Of a DNA stretch of 64,000 nucleotides, positions 62,331 through 64,000 are shown piece after piece (the first letter of the stretch is position 1; every line of letters starts with the position of its first letter). The DNA is from Smittium mucronatum (lineage: Eukaryota; Kickxellomycota; Harpellomycetes; Harpellales; Legeriomycetaceae). The DNA lies in the NCBI GenBank assembly GCA_001953115.1, contig LSSL01007762.1, positions 1-64,000 of the forward strand. Direction: 5' to 3'. The notes below the pieces were generated by a model. It saw only the letters and a program-made list of their open reading frames with translations. It made no database searches and was not told the origin of the DNA. A program made the position numbers and the translations under genes.

Positions 62331-64000
62331 TGATTAAGCTTTAAAAATTACAAGACATTTCATGCTTAGGAGAATTAATTGCGTATCTTTCTTTTATTTC
62401 CAATTCGAATTTTGAGCTTTTTTTATTATTTGGAATTTTTCATTTTTCTTCAAAATAAAAATTTCATATCATTTACAAAACTATGTGTAAATCGAAGTGC
62501 TATTTTTGGCCATTTTGCTTATTTATTTTTCTGTATTATGAAAAGTTTTTTAGTCTTGAAATTCGAATTCAAACAAATTTAATTTTTGCTTCTATAAATC
62601 GACTATATTTATTAAAGTAACTAGGTATAATATATATTAAATTTCAAGCACTTTTTTCTATTTTAGGGGTTTATTTGCAGATTATAAAAAAACCATTTGA
62701 AAAAGTATTAGAAAAAGCTGAGCAGGAAATAGAAAATTTTGATAACGTAAATTCCAATGATTTCCTCCGATGATCTAGCAACATATATTTCTAAGCAAAA
62801 TATAAAAATGTTTAATTTTAAGTTATTTAGGCTCATTTGAAAGTGTAATTCCATTTCCACAAATATTAAACCAATGTTTTCAAATTTGATGAGCGAAACT
62901 AAAATTACTGAAGAGGAATTTAGCGGTGTTGATTCTTTCGTCCAATTCTTACATAGCCAATGTGATATTTTTTCAATGAAATTCCATATATTGCATAAAT
63001 AATGTCGTTATATGTGCTAAAACATTTCAATTTTCCAATTTTTCAAGGAATACATTTGGCGATGGTATCCTTATAAATGATAAGTAAAGTCGTATTCATT
63101 GAGTGTAAATTTGCATTCGTATTAACCTTGAACAATGGAGCCGAATTGTATTCAGGAGGCGTAATAGTTGAGATGTAAGAGTTTTGGGTGCGGGGATATG
63201 AAGTTGTATTGGCGTTTAAAATTATAAGCCCCAAAGACCCACATTTATAAAATTAATGTTTTATTGGATATTCAAACATTTTATTCGATTTGTGATGGTG
63301 ATTCAAGCGGACAAAAACATCCGAATGCAGTTTTGAGTTGGTTATTGTCTCTGCGAAAATTTATTACTGTTATCAGGAAAATGAAATCTACTACGACTTA
63401 ATATGGTCAAAAATTGTATATGTAAGCGATGTCGGAACAATGATATTTCTATTAACAATAATGAATTATGAAAAAAATTAAAAACAATCTGCTGACAATG
63501 TCCAAGCCGTGTTTCAAATAAGACTGATAATTATATTTATTTTTTACACATAAATAAAAGATGAGGCATTCAAAAATAGAAAATAATCTTACTCTTGGGT
63601 TCTGAAATAGTTAAATGCTACAATAGTCTTACAGGGTAATTATATCAAATAAAAACCAGTTTTTTAATAACAAACGAGATGATTAGATTTAAGTCTCCAA
63701 TAAATATTCGATTAATTAAGACTGCAAAACGGCATTTTATTTTGGGCAACTAGTGGCCTAATTTGTGCCAATGTTTTACAAAAGTAAAATAGCAGTATAT
63801 ATGCATCAGTATTAGATAATATGGTTTAATCAGCTAAATTGTTTCAGTTTATAGATAAAGTCCCCAAAACCTTAGCCAATTGGAATAATTTAAATTTTTT
63901 TCGATTACTCCTAAATTTCCCTGAAACTAAATTATCCATAATACATTAATAAATTGGAATAATAAATGTGTTTATGGATTAATTAGGAAATATTTTGTAA

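Larger units (their letters stand above)
57500..64000. repeat. Large dispersed repeat, copy C (runs off the window)
   Basis: Aligns with copies A and B and continues to the window edge, so its end is not seen. It contains the near-identical block 59581-60976 and is interrupted by the SINE-like element 61750-62330. Some DNA stretches are well kept against copy A, such as TTCAAGCGGACAAAAACA (63303 and 16010) and TACAGGGTAATTATATCAAA (63632 and 16323). The open frames at 60198-60407, 61356-61595 and 63043-63234 (minus) are fragments of it, not independent genes. Confidence 0.8.

Noticed and set aside
63043..63234. 63-codon minus-strand frame in copy C
   Set aside because: Part of the repeat; the same frame is interrupted in copies A and B. 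Kept only as evidence that the parent element may have coded on that strand.

Overview
The window looks like a gene-poor, very A+T-rich stretch of nuclear DNA from a fungus. The evidence is one spliced gene with a Zn(II)2Cys6 DNA-binding domain joined to a fungal-specific transcription factor domain, short GT-AG introns, and decayed eukaryotic transposons: an endonuclease/reverse-transcriptase LINE, Tc1/mariner, a piggyBac-type miniature element and a probable DIRS-type relic. The composition (roughly four fifths A+T by eye) and the transposon mix would suit an early-diverging fungus such as a Harpellales-type gut fungus, but that placement is inference only. I see no bacterial operons, rRNA, intact tRNA or CRISPR array.

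Layout. 1-10.5 kb is non-genic sequence with one coding relic on the minus strand (about 3.8-4.3 kb) that resembles a LINE C-terminus. 10.5-16.6 kb is copy A of a large dispersed repeat. 16.9-18.0 kb holds a plus-strand relic resembling a DIRS-type retrotransposon. 18.2-20.9 kb is the only gene I can support: four exons, one of them only 13 bases, giving a 779-residue protein. 21.5 kb has a 173-bp miniature element with 33-bp terminal inverted repeats, and 22.6-23.2 kb a SINE-like element. 23.2-36 kb is strongly T-rich on the plus strand and contains a dead LINE on the minus strand whose endonuclease and reverse transcriptase motifs can be followed in order from about 34.1 down to 31.9 kb. 36.6-37.5 kb is a dead Tc1/mariner transposase on the plus strand. 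37.6-44.6 kb has only unidentified relics. 44.6-53.1 kb is a mosaic of repeats: large-repeat copy B, a second pair of repeats, and a 164-bp piggyBac-type miniature element with TTAA on both sides. 53.1-57.5 kb shows nothing recognisable. 57.5 kb to the end is copy C of the large repeat, interrupted by the second SINE-like element.

How the parts relate. Copies A, B and C are old, diverged copies of one sequence about 5-6 kb long. B and C share an internal block of about 1.39 kb that is almost identical (8 differences in a 444-base sample), while sequence on both sides of it is as diverged as either copy is from A. That looks like recent gene conversion or exchange inside an old repeat. The SINE-like element sits inside C but not in A or B, so those copies give an empty site. 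The transcription factor gene is embedded between transposon relics and is the only sequence with clear signs of selection on protein coding; no target genes are visible.
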